From Actinomycetes bacterium (GTDB lineage: Bacteria; Actinomycetota; Acidimicrobiia; Acidimicrobiales; RAAP-2), in NCBI GenBank assembly GCA_021849435.1, contig JAJZSX010000020.1, positions 1 through 16,021 of the forward strand: a stretch of 16,021 nt of DNA. The letters run 5' to 3'. This document shows positions 1 through 6,879 of this stretch, one piece after another. Numbering within the stretch: the first letter of the stretch is position 1; every line of letters starts with the position of its first letter. The notes under the pieces are model-generated. The model did not search any database and was not told the origin of the DNA. It was given only the letters and a program-made list of their open reading frames with translations. A program made the translations under genes and the position numbers.

Positions 1-504
1 GGCGTTGCCCACCGTCGCCGAGAGCGCGACGAACCGCACCGCCTGGGGCGTGAGGATGAGGACCTCCTCCCAGACGCCGCCGCGGTAGGGATCTTGGAGG
101 TAGTGCACCTCGTCGAGCACCACGAGACCCAGCGAACGCAGCTGGCCCGAGTCCGTGAGCAGCATGTTGCGCAGCACCTCAGTCGTCATGACGACGATCG
201 CCGCGCCGCGGTTGATCGAGGTGTCACCCGTCAGCAGCCCGACGCGCTCGGCACCGAATCGGTCGACGAGCTCGTGGTACTTCTGGTTCGAGAGGGCCCT
301 CAGGGGTGTGGTGTAGAAGGCGCGCCGCGCGCCCTCGATGGTCCGGGTGATCGCGTAGGTCGCGATCAGGGTCTTGCCTGATCCCGTCGGGGCGCTCACG
401 AGGACGTTGACCCCGCGGTCGTAGGCGTCGAGTGCCTCGCGCTGGAAGTCGTCGAGGCCGAAGCCAAGTCCGTCGACGAACTTTCTTCGGGGGTCGGGCT
501 TCAC
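1..504 (-). CDS. helY: HelY/Ski2-like DEAD-box RNA helicase (N-terminal part, cut by window edge)
   Basis: These are the first 168 codons of a superfamily 2 ATP-dependent helicase; the rest lies beyond position 1. Visible motifs in order are a Q-motif-like DDFQREAL (residues 18-25), Walker A APTGSGKT (38-45), motif Ia TTPLRALSNQK (65-75), the TGDTSINRGA segment (92-101), MTTEVLRNML (106-115), motif II DEVHYL (131-136) and motif III LSAT (161-164). The DEVHYL box and the TGDTSINRGA segment are typical of Ski2/Mtr4/HelY helicases, which act on structured RNA in the cytoplasm. The GTG start at 504 overlaps the tatC stop as GTGA, so translation is probably coupled. The order tatA-tatC-helY beside a proteasome locus is also known in mycobacteria. 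There is no separate promoter in view. The family is clear, but the in vivo substrate is not shown by the sequence. Confidence 0.88.
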   Translation of the reverse strand, partial: MKPDPRRKFVDGLGFGLDDFQREALDAYDRGVNVLVSAPTGSGKTLIATYAITRTIEGARRAFYTTPLRALSNQKYHELVDRFGAERVGLLTGDTSINRGAAIVVMTTEVLRNMLLTDSGQLRSLGLVVLDEVHYLQDPYRGGVWEEVLILTPQAVRFVALSATVGNA

Positions 505-1229
505 CGGCGAAGCAGCTTGCCAGCCCCGATGGCGAGGAAGTAGAAGGCCGTCAGGGGCACCGCGAGCGCGAGCATCGACAAGGGATCGCCGCTCGGGGTG
601 AAGACCGCCGCGGCGATCGTGATGATGATGAGCGCGTAGCGCCAGGAGTGCAGCAGCTGGCGCGGGGTCACGATGCGGGCGAGCTCGAGGGCGACGAGCA
701 CCACGGGGAACTCAAAGGTTACCCCGAAGATGAACATCATCATGATGAAGAGGCTGAGGTACTGGTTCGGGTTGTAGTACGAGACGAGCGTGCTGCCGCC
801 GATGGACTGGAGGAACTTGATCGCGTGGCCAAAGCTGAAGTACGCCACGCCGACGCCCGCGGCGAAGAAGGCGAAGGACGCCGAGACGAACGGGACCGCG
901 TAGCGACGCTCGGCGGCCTTGAGTCCCGGGGTGATGAAGCGCCACACGTGCCAAAAGACGATCGGTGAGGCGAAGAGCAGGCCGCCGAAGAACGCGATCT
1001 TGATTCGCAACGTCAGCCCGTCGAGCGGGTTGGTGACGAGGAACAGGCAGTGCTTGGGGGTGGCGCGACAGTAGGGCTCTTGGAGGACCCGCAGGATCGG
1101 CGAGTAGAGCAGGAACGCGAGGACGCCGAGCACGATGATCGCCGACGATGCGATCAGGAAGCGGCGCCGGGCCTCGGCGAGGTGTTCGGCGAGGGTCATC
1201 CCGGACTGGGCCTGGCGAAATTTAGACAC
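501..1229 (-). CDS. tatC: Sec-independent protein translocase TatC
   Basis: TatC is the multispanning inner-membrane receptor that binds twin-arginine signal peptides and, with TatA/B, exports folded proteins. The 242-residue product has six hydrophobic stretches, as the family requires: roughly residues 25-46, 77-97, 109-132, 157-183, 197-212 and 216-238. The N-terminus contains MTLAEHLAEARRR, a match to the conserved cytoplasmic segment, and the fourth segment carries the conserved Glu in VTFEFPVV. The first periplasmic loop has two cysteines (CRATPKHC) that could form a disulfide bond. The called start is GTG at 1229, six bases after the tatA stop. An internal ATG at 1199 (residue 11, MTLAEHL) is a real alternative because neither start has a good ribosome binding site. 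The stop overlaps the helicase start. Confidence 0.93.
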   Translation of the reverse strand: MSKFRQAQSGMTLAEHLAEARRRFLIASSAIIVLGVLAFLLYSPILRVLQEPYCRATPKHCLFLVTNPLDGLTLRIKIAFFGGLLFASPIVFWHVWRFITPGLKAAERRYAVPFVSASFAFFAAGVGVAYFSFGHAIKFLQSIGGSTLVSYYNPNQYLSLFIMMMFIFGVTFEFPVVLVALELARIVTPRQLLHSWRYALIIITIAAAVFTPSGDPLSMLALAVPLTAFYFLAIGAGKLLRR

Positions 1230-1235
1230 GACCGG

Positions 1236-1652
1236 TCAGTTCAGCGACGGATCGACGGGAAAGGAGTCGTCCACGACTGGAGCTGGTCGTGGCGTCACCG
1301 GTGTCGTCAGGGGGCTCGGTGAGGATCGGTCCACCGTTCGCGCGGGGCCCACCGGCTCGGTGACGTCGGTCGGCGTCTGGTCGGCCGCCGTCATCCCCTC
1401 GCGGGCCTCGGCGCGATTGGCGAGCTCGTTCAGCAGGTTGACCGGGCTGCGAACGACCCGGGCGATGTCCCCCGCGCTCGGCAGGTCCGGGATCACCTCG
1501 CGGACCTCCTCTTCGACGCGCTCCTGAATCCGTTTGAGGGCTCGCCAGCTGGCGCCGAGCTTGTGGGCGACCTCGGGCAGCTTGTCGGGGCCGAGCAGCA
1601 AGAGCACCACGGCCACGATGACCATGATCTTGATCGGGCTCAGGCTGAACAC
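1236..1652 (-). CDS. tatA: Twin-arginine translocase subunit TatA/TatB
   Basis: This 138-residue single-pass membrane protein belongs to the TatA/B family, which builds the pore or adaptor of the Tat exporter with TatC. Residues 1-22 form the hydrophobic N-terminal helix (start FSLSPIKIMVIVAVV), followed by the hinge motif LGPDKLPEV and an amphipathic helix (ASWRALKRIQERVEEEV). The tail from about residue 75 is acidic, then rich in Pro, Thr and Ser, and probably disordered. The family's FGP is LGP here, which is more TatB-like, and the tail is long for a plain TatA; whether it acts as TatA, TatB or both cannot be settled. The start is GTG at 1652: the open frame extends upstream into lepB but offers no other plausible start between the lepB stop and this codon, and residues from here align with the family N-terminus. 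A TACAAT box sits six bases before the GTG. Confidence 0.88.
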   Translation of the reverse strand: MFSLSPIKIMVIVAVVLLLLGPDKLPEVAHKLGASWRALKRIQERVEEEVREVIPDLPSAGDIARVVRSPVNLLNELANRAEAREGMTAADQTPTDVTEPVGPARTVDRSSPSPLTTPVTPRPAPVVDDSFPVDPSLN

Positions 1653-1658
1653 TCCCCC

Positions 1659-1664
1659 ATTGTA
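1659..1664 (-). promoter_or_regulatory. Candidate -10 box (TACAAT) for leaderless tatA transcript
   Basis: TACAAT differs from the consensus TATAAT at one base. Exactly six bases (GGGGGA) separate it from the tatA GTG, which would put transcription start at or within a base of the start codon. The GGGGGA is too close to the GTG to be an ordinary ribosome binding site. No convincing -35 hexamer is visible. It lies in the 32-base lepB-tatA gap, one of the two widest gaps in the array. Confidence 0.45.
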
Positions 1665-1684
1665 GGGGGGTGTGCGGGTCGACT

Positions 1685-2308
1685 TTAGACCGACCCGATG
1701 CGCGACAGCGGCCAGATCCGCACGAACACCTTGCCGATGATCGCACTGGCGGGCAACGGCCCCCAGGACCGGCTGTCGCACGAGTCGGCGTGGTTGTCAC
1801 CCATCATGAAGTACGAGTTCGCGGGCACGGTGACGTTGCCGATCGGGGCGCCGAGGGGCTCGGTGTGCGGCCAGTTCTCGTCGAGTGGCTTGCCGTTCAC
1901 GTAGATCGTGTTGCCCTTGGAGGTGAGGTGGTCGCCGGGCAGGCCGATGACGCGCTTGACGTAGACGGGCAGGTTGTCCTGGCACGCCACGTGCGCCGCC
2001 TGGGGCGCGCGAAAGACCACGACGTCACCGCGGTTGATCGAGCCCCAGGCCACGCTGAGCTTGTCGACGAGCACGTGGTCGCCGACCATCAGCGTCGGCT
2101 CCATCGACGCCGAGGGGATCCAGTAGGTCTGCACGACGTAGGTGCGCAGCAGCAGCGACACGCCCGCGGCCACGACGAGGATGATCAGCCACTCGAGCAG
2201 CGACTGGCGGCGCCGCTTCGGCTTGCCGACTCCCTTGACGATGGTCTCGATGGGGTCCCCGGTAACAGGCACGTCAGTGACCGAGGGTTCGGCGTCGTCG
2301 TTTGGCAC
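1685..2308 (-). CDS. lepB: Signal peptidase I
   Basis: Type I signal peptidase cuts signal peptides from Sec- and Tat-exported proteins on the outer face of the membrane. The 207-residue protein starts with about 35 cytoplasmic residues ending in KPKRRR, then one membrane helix (about 37-55). Box B follows as IPSASMEPTL, with the nucleophile Ser68. Box D is YVKRVIGLPGD with general-base Lys118, and box E is GDNHADSCDSR (170-180). All catalytic boxes are intact and in the usual order, so the enzyme should be active. The GTG start at 2308 is 24 bases after the pafA stop, with a TAGCCT box six bases before it. Position in front of tatA-tatC fits a job in processing exported proteins. It occupies the place that pafB-pafC hold after pafA in mycobacteria. 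Confidence 0.95.
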   Translation of the reverse strand: MPNDDAEPSVTDVPVTGDPIETIVKGVGKPKRRRQSLLEWLIILVVAAGVSLLLRTYVVQTYWIPSASMEPTLMVGDHVLVDKLSVAWGSINRGDVVVFRAPQAAHVACQDNLPVYVKRVIGLPGDHLTSKGNTIYVNGKPLDENWPHTEPLGAPIGNVTVPANSYFMMGDNHADSCDSRSWGPLPASAIIGKVFVRIWPLSRIGSV

Positions 2309-2314
2309 GTCGTA

Positions 2315-2320
2315 AGGCTA
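2315..2320 (-). promoter_or_regulatory. Candidate -10 box (TAGCCT) for leaderless lepB transcript
   Basis: TAGCCT fits TAnnnT and is six bases (TACGAC) upstream of the lepB GTG, so a transcript could start at the GTG itself. It lies in the 24-base gap between pafA and lepB, where the proteasome genes give way to export genes. No -35 element or ribosome binding site is clear. Confidence 0.35.
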
Positions 2321-2332
2321 GTCGGCCGCCTT

Positions 2333-3706
2333 CTAGAGGTCTCGTCGCTCCATCGAGCTCAGGAGCTTCTGGAACCGCTCATCAGTGCTCTTGAAGGGAT
2401 CCTTCAGCAGAATCGTCCGCTGCATCTCGTCATTCAGCTTCAGGTGCACCCAGTCCACCGTGTAGTCGCGTCGCCACTCCTTGGCCGCGCGGATGAAGGC
2501 GCCGCGCATCCGCGCCCGCGTGGTCGACGGCGCCTCGGTCGCGGCACGCGAGATGTCCTCGTCCGTGACGAACCGTCGCAGGTGGCCGCGCTGCTGGCGG
2601 CGGTAGTAGAGGCCGCGATCGACGCTGGTGTCGTGATACAGCAGATCGATGAGGGCGACCCGGGGGTCGCTCAACGCGACGCCGTGGCGCTCGCGTTCGC
2701 GCTCGATGATTTGCAGTTTGGCGATCCAGTCGACGCGGTCGGCGAGGGTCATCGGATCGGCGCGGTAGTCGTCGATCATCTGGCGCCACAGGCGCACCGC
2801 CAGCGCCTGGTCGGTCGGCAGGTCGCGGCTCTGGGCGAACTGCTCGGCGCGCTCGCAGAGGTCGTCTTGGATCTCGATCGCGGTCATGTCTCGGCCCGAG
2901 ACCAGCTTGATGGGCTCTTTGCTCCACAGGTCGTAGGAGATGTCGCGCAGGGCGTTGATCGGCGAGGCGAGGTTGTAGTCGCGCAGCACCGTCGAACGGT
3001 CCTCGATCATCGCGAGCACCACCGACGCGGTGCCGACCTTAAGGAAGGTGGCGAACTCGCTCATGTTCGAGTCTCCGACGATCACGTGGAGCCGGCGGTA
3101 GCGCTCGGGGTCGGCGTGGGGCTCGTCGCGGGTGTTGATGATCGGGCGGCTGCGCGTGGTCGCCGAGGAGATCGACTCCCAGATGTGCTCGGCGCGCTGG
3201 CTCATGGAGTAGGTGGTGCCCCGTGGCGTGGTCACGACCTTGCCCGCCCCGGCGAAGAGCTGGCGGCTGATGAGGAACGGGATGAAGACCTGCTCGAGGC
3301 GCGACAGGTCGTCGAAGCGCTCGATGCAGTAGTTCTCGTGGCAGCCGTAGGAGTTGCCCGAGGAGTCGGTGTTGTTCTTGAAGAGGTAGATGTCCCCGCG
3401 GATGCCCTCGGTGGTCAGCTGCTCCTGGGCGTAGGAGACGAGCTCGCGCAGGATCGCCTCGCCGGCCTTGTCCTGGGCGACGAGGTCGCTAAGGGTGTCG
3501 CACTCGGCGGTCGCGTACTCGGGGTGGCTGCCGACGTCGAGGTAGAGCCGACTGCCGTTCTCGAGGAATACGTTGCTCGAGCGGCCCCACGCGACGACCT
3601 TGCGGAAGAGGAACCGCGAGACCTCGTCGGGGCTGAGGCGGCGCTGGCCCCGGAGCGAGAACGTCACGCCGTACTCGGTCTCGATGCCGAAGATCCGCCG
3701 CAGCAT
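2333..3706 (-). CDS. pafA: Pup-protein ligase PafA
   Basis: PafA uses ATP to phosphorylate the C-terminal Glu of Pup and joins it by an isopeptide bond to lysines of target proteins, marking them for the proteasome. The product (457 residues) belongs to the carboxylate-amine/glutamine-synthetase-like fold. Seen directly are the nucleotide/metal motif GIETEYG (residues 7-13), the catalytic-Asp segment [18 protein letters not shown] (53-70, catalytic Asp57), [53 protein letters not shown] and the C-terminal [17 protein letters not shown] block (here [12 protein letters not shown]). The YLDVGSH wording separates ligase PafA from Dop, which has YVDHAHP. The ATG start is four bases after the prcA stop. 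In mycobacteria pafA is separated from prcA by several genes, whereas here it follows directly. Confidence 0.97.
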   Translation of the reverse strand: MLRRIFGIETEYGVTFSLRGQRRLSPDEVSRFLFRKVVAWGRSSNVFLENGSRLYLDVGSHPEYATAECDTLSDLVAQDKAGEAILRELVSYAQEQLTTEGIRGDIYLFKNNTDSSGNSYGCHENYCIERFDDLSRLEQVFIPFLISRQLFAGAGKVVTTPRGTTYSMSQRAEHIWESISSATTRSRPIINTRDEPHADPERYRRLHVIVGDSNMSEFATFLKVGTASVVLAMIEDRSTVLRDYNLASPINALRDISYDLWSKEPIKLVSGRDMTAIEIQDDLCERAEQFAQSRDLPTDQALAVRLWRQMIDDYRADPMTLADRVDWIAKLQIIERERERHGVALSDPRVALIDLLYHDTSVDRGLYYRRQQRGHLRRFVTDEDISRAATEAPSTTRARMRGAFIRAAKEWRRDYTVDWVHLKLNDEMQRTILLKDPFKSTDERFQKLLSSMERRDL

Positions 3707-3710
3707 CAGG

Positions 3711-4391
3711 TCACGTCCCGAGCAGCGCCGCGACTCGCTCGTCGGTCAGTCTGGCAAAGGTGCGTCGCCCGCCGGTGTCTTCGAGCACGCACACCTCGAG
3801 GTCGGGAACCTCGATGGTCCGGTCGGCGTTCGCCAGCGCCGCCACGGCGTTGCGCAGCGTGACGTCGAGCGGCTCGAGGTCCGACTCGGCGGCACCGAAG
3901 CGGGACTTAATCGCCTCGGCGTCGCCCCCGAGGACCGCGAAGCGCGGCTCGTCCGAAATCGTCCCCTCGTAGGCGATGCGAAAGAGCTTGGTCGGGCGGA
4001 TCGCCGTGCCGAGCTGGGCGACGAGGACCTCGACCTCGAGGGGCTTTTGACCCTCGGTGAACATGTCGCCGATGTGCTGGGCGTAGTAGTTCGCCAGCGC
4101 CCGGGCGTCGACGTCCTCGCGTGAGTAGGTGAAGCCCGTCCCGTCGGCCCAGCGGATGCCGGCCTCGCGGAGTCGGTCGAACTCGTTGTACTTACCCACC
4201 CCGGCGAAGGCGATGCGGTCGTAGATCTCGGAGATCTTGTTGAGCGAGGCCGACGGGTTCTCCGCGACCATCAAGACCCCGACGTCGTAGATGGCGGCAA
4301 CGATTGACCTGCCTCGCGCGATGCCCTTCTGGGCGAACTCGGCGCGGTCCTTGATCAGCTGCTCGGGTGAGACGTAGAAGTAATTGCTCAT
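3711..4391 (-). CDS. prcA: Proteasome alpha subunit PrcA
   Basis: PrcA forms the outer heptameric rings of the bacterial 20S proteasome, gates substrate entry and docks the C-terminus of Mpa. The 226-residue protein opens with the gating segment [17 protein letters not shown], then [44 protein letters not shown] (in two parts: 44-56 and 57-72) and [17 protein letters not shown], all typical of actinobacterial alpha subunits. The catalytic N-terminal Thr is absent, as expected for an alpha subunit. The protein lacks the acidic, Ser/Gly-rich C-terminal tail that follows this fold in the mycobacterial protein and ends shortly after the final helix ([10 protein letters not shown]). The start overlaps the prcB stop as ATGA, with no evident ribosome binding site, which should couple alpha and beta synthesis. 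Confidence 0.96.
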   Translation of the reverse strand: MSNYFYVSPEQLIKDRAEFAQKGIARGRSIVAAIYDVGVLMVAENPSASLNKISEIYDRIAFAGVGKYNEFDRLREAGIRWADGTGFTYSREDVDARALANYYAQHIGDMFTEGQKPLEVEVLVAQLGTAIRPTKLFRIAYEGTISDEPRFAVLGGDAEAIKSRFGAAESDLEPLDVTLRNAVAALANADRTIEVPDLEVCVLEDTGGRRTFARLTDERVAALLGT

Positions 4392-5182
4392 CGCAGCGAC
4401 CCGCCCGCCACGCCCTGGCTCTCGGTACGACGCTGATTGATGGCGATGAAGCGCTGGGCGACCTCGTCGGCCGGCAACTCGGTGAACCCGTTCTCGTCGA
4501 GCGTGACGATCATCGGGTAGAGGTTGCGAACGAAGTCGGGCCCCCCGGTGCTCGGATCGTTGTCACCCGCCTCGTAGATAGCGAGGGCCCCCAGCTCGAG
4601 GGCGGCCTCGCGATCCAGATCAGCGCGAAAGCCGAGTCGCAGGGCGCTGTCGGCGAAGGGCGTGCCCGAGCCGATGGTCGCGAAGTCGCGGCGCTCGTAG
4701 CAGCCGCCGGCCCCGTCGTACTCGAAGATGCGCCCGTCTTGGCGGCTGGGATCCCAGCCCGCGAGCAGCGGAATCACCATCAACGGGGTGCTGAGGTTGT
4801 TTCGCTGGATGATCGGTGACAGGTAGTTCGCCTTGCCCTCGAGGCTGAGCGAGGTGTCGGTCATCTTCTCGTAGTGCTCGAAGGACAGCTGGGCCATGCG
4901 GATGAACTCGAGGCCCCTCGCCGCGCTGCCCGAGATCGCCAGGGCCGTAAACCGGTCAGCGGCCTCGATCTTTCGCACGTCGCGACTCGCGATGTAGCTG
5001 CTCGTCGCCTGGCGGTCGCCCACCATCACGACGCCGCCGTTGTAGCGCACGGCGATCACGGTCGTGGCGTGACGCGCGTCGGCGTCGGTCATCGACGGCT
5101 CGTCGACTAGGCCCGAGAGCTCGGCGTAGCGCACGAACGAGGGGCCGGGATCGTCACTCGCGCTAAAGAGCGGCAGCCCCAT
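4388..5182 (-). CDS. prcB: Proteasome beta subunit PrcB (catalytic)
   Basis: PrcB makes up the inner rings of the 20S core and carries the proteolytic site. The 264-residue precursor should be processed before Thr40 (HA|TTVIAVRYNGG), exposing the nucleophile after removal of a 39-residue propeptide. In the mature chain the conserved Asp17 is seen in VGDRQAT, and the active-site Lys in SRDVRKIEAADRF (precursor Lys71). Later family blocks include GSGTPFADSALR and AIYEAGDNDPSTGGPD. The ATG at 5182 directly abuts the pup stop (TAGATG), and a strong GGAGG site lies seven bases upstream inside the last pup codons. Since pup, prcB and prcA are so tightly linked, tag and protease core are probably made from one message. 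Confidence 0.97.
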   Translation of the reverse strand: MGLPLFSASDDPGPSFVRYAELSGLVDEPSMTDADARHATTVIAVRYNGGVVMVGDRQATSSYIASRDVRKIEAADRFTALAISGSAARGLEFIRMAQLSFEHYEKMTDTSLSLEGKANYLSPIIQRNNLSTPLMVIPLLAGWDPSRQDGRIFEYDGAGGCYERRDFATIGSGTPFADSALRLGFRADLDREAALELGALAIYEAGDNDPSTGGPDFVRNLYPMIVTLDENGFTELPADEVAQRFIAINQRRTESQGVAGGSLR

Positions 5183-5377
5183 CTACTCGCCTCCCTTTTG
5201 CACGTAGTTGCGAACGAACTCCTCGGCGTTCTCCTCGAGGACCTCGTCGATCTCGTCGAGCAGGTCGTCCAGATCCGCCTTCAGCTGCTCGCCCTTGGAG
5301 GTGTCGACGGGAACCTCAGGCGCCGACTCGGTGGGTCGGGTGACTCGCTGCTTCTGGATACGCTCTTGTTCAACCAT
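5183..5377 (-). CDS. pup: Prokaryotic ubiquitin-like protein Pup, C-terminal Glu form
   Basis: Pup is the small disordered protein tag that PafA attaches to lysines of proteins destined for the proteasome. The 64-residue product has a basic, Gln-rich N-terminus (MVEQERIQKQRVTR), a helix-forming middle (LDDLLDEIDEVLEENAEEF) that binds the Mpa coiled coil, and the C-terminus NYVQKGGE. The last codon before TAG is GAG, so Pup is made with a C-terminal Glu and needs no deamidation; mycobacterial Pup ends in GGQ. The ATG at 5377 is ten bases after the dop stop and shows no close ribosome binding site. A second ATG at 5383 is out of frame. The gene sits between dop and prcB, the usual place. Confidence 0.97.
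   Translation of the reverse strand: MVEQERIQKQRVTRPTESAPEVPVDTSKGEQLKADLDDLLDEIDEVLEENAEEFVRNYVQKGGE
5190..5194 (-). promoter_or_regulatory. Ribosome binding site GGAGG for prcB, inside pup
   Basis: GGAGG lies seven bases before the prcB ATG and is part of the pup codons AAG GGA GGC for Lys-Gly-Gly. It is the clearest Shine-Dalgarno site in the minus-strand array, fixes the prcB start at 5182, and would allow ribosomes finishing pup to begin prcB at once. Confidence 0.75.
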
Positions 5378-5387
5378 GTCATTAGTT

Positions 5388-6875
5388 CTACCCGCCCAGC
5401 GCGGACAATAGGTCTATGGCCGTCGAATTCGTTTCAAAGAGGTGGGCCGTCAGTTCGGCCGTGCCGCGCAGCGGGTCGGGCATGGGCACGCGCTGCAACG
5501 GGCCGTCGCCGAGGTCAAAGACGACCGAGTCCCAATTGGCCGCGGCGATCGCGCCGGGGAAACGCTTGACGCACTGACCACGGAAGTACGCGCGCGTGGA
5601 CGCTGGCGGCTCGAGGATCGCCGATTCGACGGCGTCGTCGTCGGCGAGTCGGCGAAGTCCGACCCGGGCGGCCAGTGACCGTCCGGGTCGCAGGTCGTGG
5701 TACTGCAGGTCGATCGCGCGCAGCCGGGCGTCGTCGGCCCCGAGGCCGTAGCGCTCGCGGTAGCCGTCAACGATGCGCTTCTTCGCGACCCAGTCGACGC
5801 GATCGGCGACGGCGTCGGGATCGTCGCGCACGCCGTCGAGCATCTCGCGCCACTGGTCCAGGATGAATCGGACCTCGTCGGGCTCGGCCACGGCTCCCCC
5901 GCCGTGTTCGGAGACGTAGCGATCGGCGAGTGTCCAGAGCTCGTCCTGGAAGTCCCAGGCGGTGCGGGTGCGCCCGTCGACGCAGTCGACCGCGGTGGCG
6001 ATCGTGGGGTCCGCCGCGAAGGTCCGCACGGCGCGCACCGGGTCGCGCGGGGCGGCCGGGAATCCGCGTAGTCCTTGATCCTCGAGGGCCGCCAGGAGCA
6101 GCGCGGTCGCCCCCAGCTTGACCGCGGTCGCGTACTGGCTCAGGTTGGCGTCCCCGATGATCACGTGCAAACGCCGGAAACGCTCGGCGTCGCCGTGTGG
6201 CTCGTCGCGGGTGTTGATGATCGGACGCTTGAGCGTCGTCTCGAGGCCGACCACCTCCTCGAAGAACTCCGCGCGTTGGCTGACCTGGAAGGCGGGACGC
6301 GCTAGGTGTCCCGACTCGCCCTCGGCGCCCACCTTGCCGGCGCCAACGACGATCTGGCGCGAGACGAAGTGCGGGACGAGGGCCCGCACGAGGTCAGCGA
6401 ACTCGACGGAGCGAGCCACGAGGTAGTTCTCGTGGCACCCGTAGGAGTTGCCCTTGCCGTCGGAGTTGTTCTTGTAGATCGTGATCGCCTGGGCGGGCTC
6501 GAGGGTGTCGTTGGCGAAATCCTGCGCCCGGCGCAGCACCACCTCGCCCGCCGCGTCAAATCGCACGGCCTCAAGGGGCGTGCGACACTCGGGTGAGGAG
6601 TACTCGGGGTGCGCGTGGTCCACGTAGAGCCGGGCGCCGTTGGCGAGCACGGTGTTGGCGAGCTGGGTCTCCACGATCGGGGCAAAGGCGGTCAGCCCGG
6701 CGATTCCTCGGGCGTCCACGCCCGGCGTCTCGCCCTCGAAGTCCCAGTTGATGTGGGTCAGCCCCCGTTGGGCGTAGGCGTTGACGATGACGCTCGAGGC
6801 GATGATCGGGTCCTGGTCGGGTCCGCCCGCGATGCCGAACTCGGTCTCGATCCCGATGACTTTGGCGATCGCCAC
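5388..6875 (-). CDS. dop: Depupylase/deamidase Dop
   Basis: Dop is the PafA homologue that removes Pup from tagged proteins and, where Pup ends in Gln, deamidates it. The 495-residue product carries GIETEFG (residues 8-14), the extra loop following it that is characteristic of Dop, YVDHAHPEYSSPEC (84-97) with nucleophile Asp86, [56 protein letters not shown] and the C-terminal WDSVVFDLGDGPL. YVDHAHP and LETTLKR are Dop-type, not PafA-type. The open frame extends 76 residues further upstream inside mpa, but that part has the composition of an out-of-frame shadow. The start is placed at GTG 6875, four bases after the mpa stop, where family similarity begins. Because Pup here already ends in Glu, depupylation is the only clear job left. 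Confidence 0.95.
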   Translation of the reverse strand: MAIAKVIGIETEFGIAGGPDQDPIIASSVIVNAYAQRGLTHINWDFEGETPGVDARGIAGLTAFAPIVETQLANTVLANGARLYVDHAHPEYSSPECRTPLEAVRFDAAGEVVLRRAQDFANDTLEPAQAITIYKNNSDGKGNSYGCHENYLVARSVEFADLVRALVPHFVSRQIVVGAGKVGAEGESGHLARPAFQVSQRAEFFEEVVGLETTLKRPIINTRDEPHGDAERFRRLHVIIGDANLSQYATAVKLGATALLLAALEDQGLRGFPAAPRDPVRAVRTFAADPTIATAVDCVDGRTRTAWDFQDELWTLADRYVSEHGGGAVAEPDEVRFILDQWREMLDGVRDDPDAVADRVDWVAKKRIVDGYRERYGLGADDARLRAIDLQYHDLRPGRSLAARVGLRRLADDDAVESAILEPPASTRAYFRGQCVKRFPGAIAAANWDSVVFDLGDGPLQRVPMPDPLRGTAELTAHLFETNSTAIDLLSALGG

Positions 6876-6879
6876 AGGA

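Noticed and set aside
1670..3862. A 730-codon open frame on the plus strand, antisense to lepB and pafA
   Set aside because: It lies wholly opposite two genes with intact catalytic motifs, and its product is rich in Arg, Val, Ala, Gly and His in the way of a high-GC shadow frame. It matches no family I know.
5405..5410. TATTGT box with an upstream TTGAAA as a pup promoter inside the dop 3' end
   Set aside because: The spacing between the two hexamers is about 21 bases, too long for a standard promoter, and pup is already in a tight gene series.
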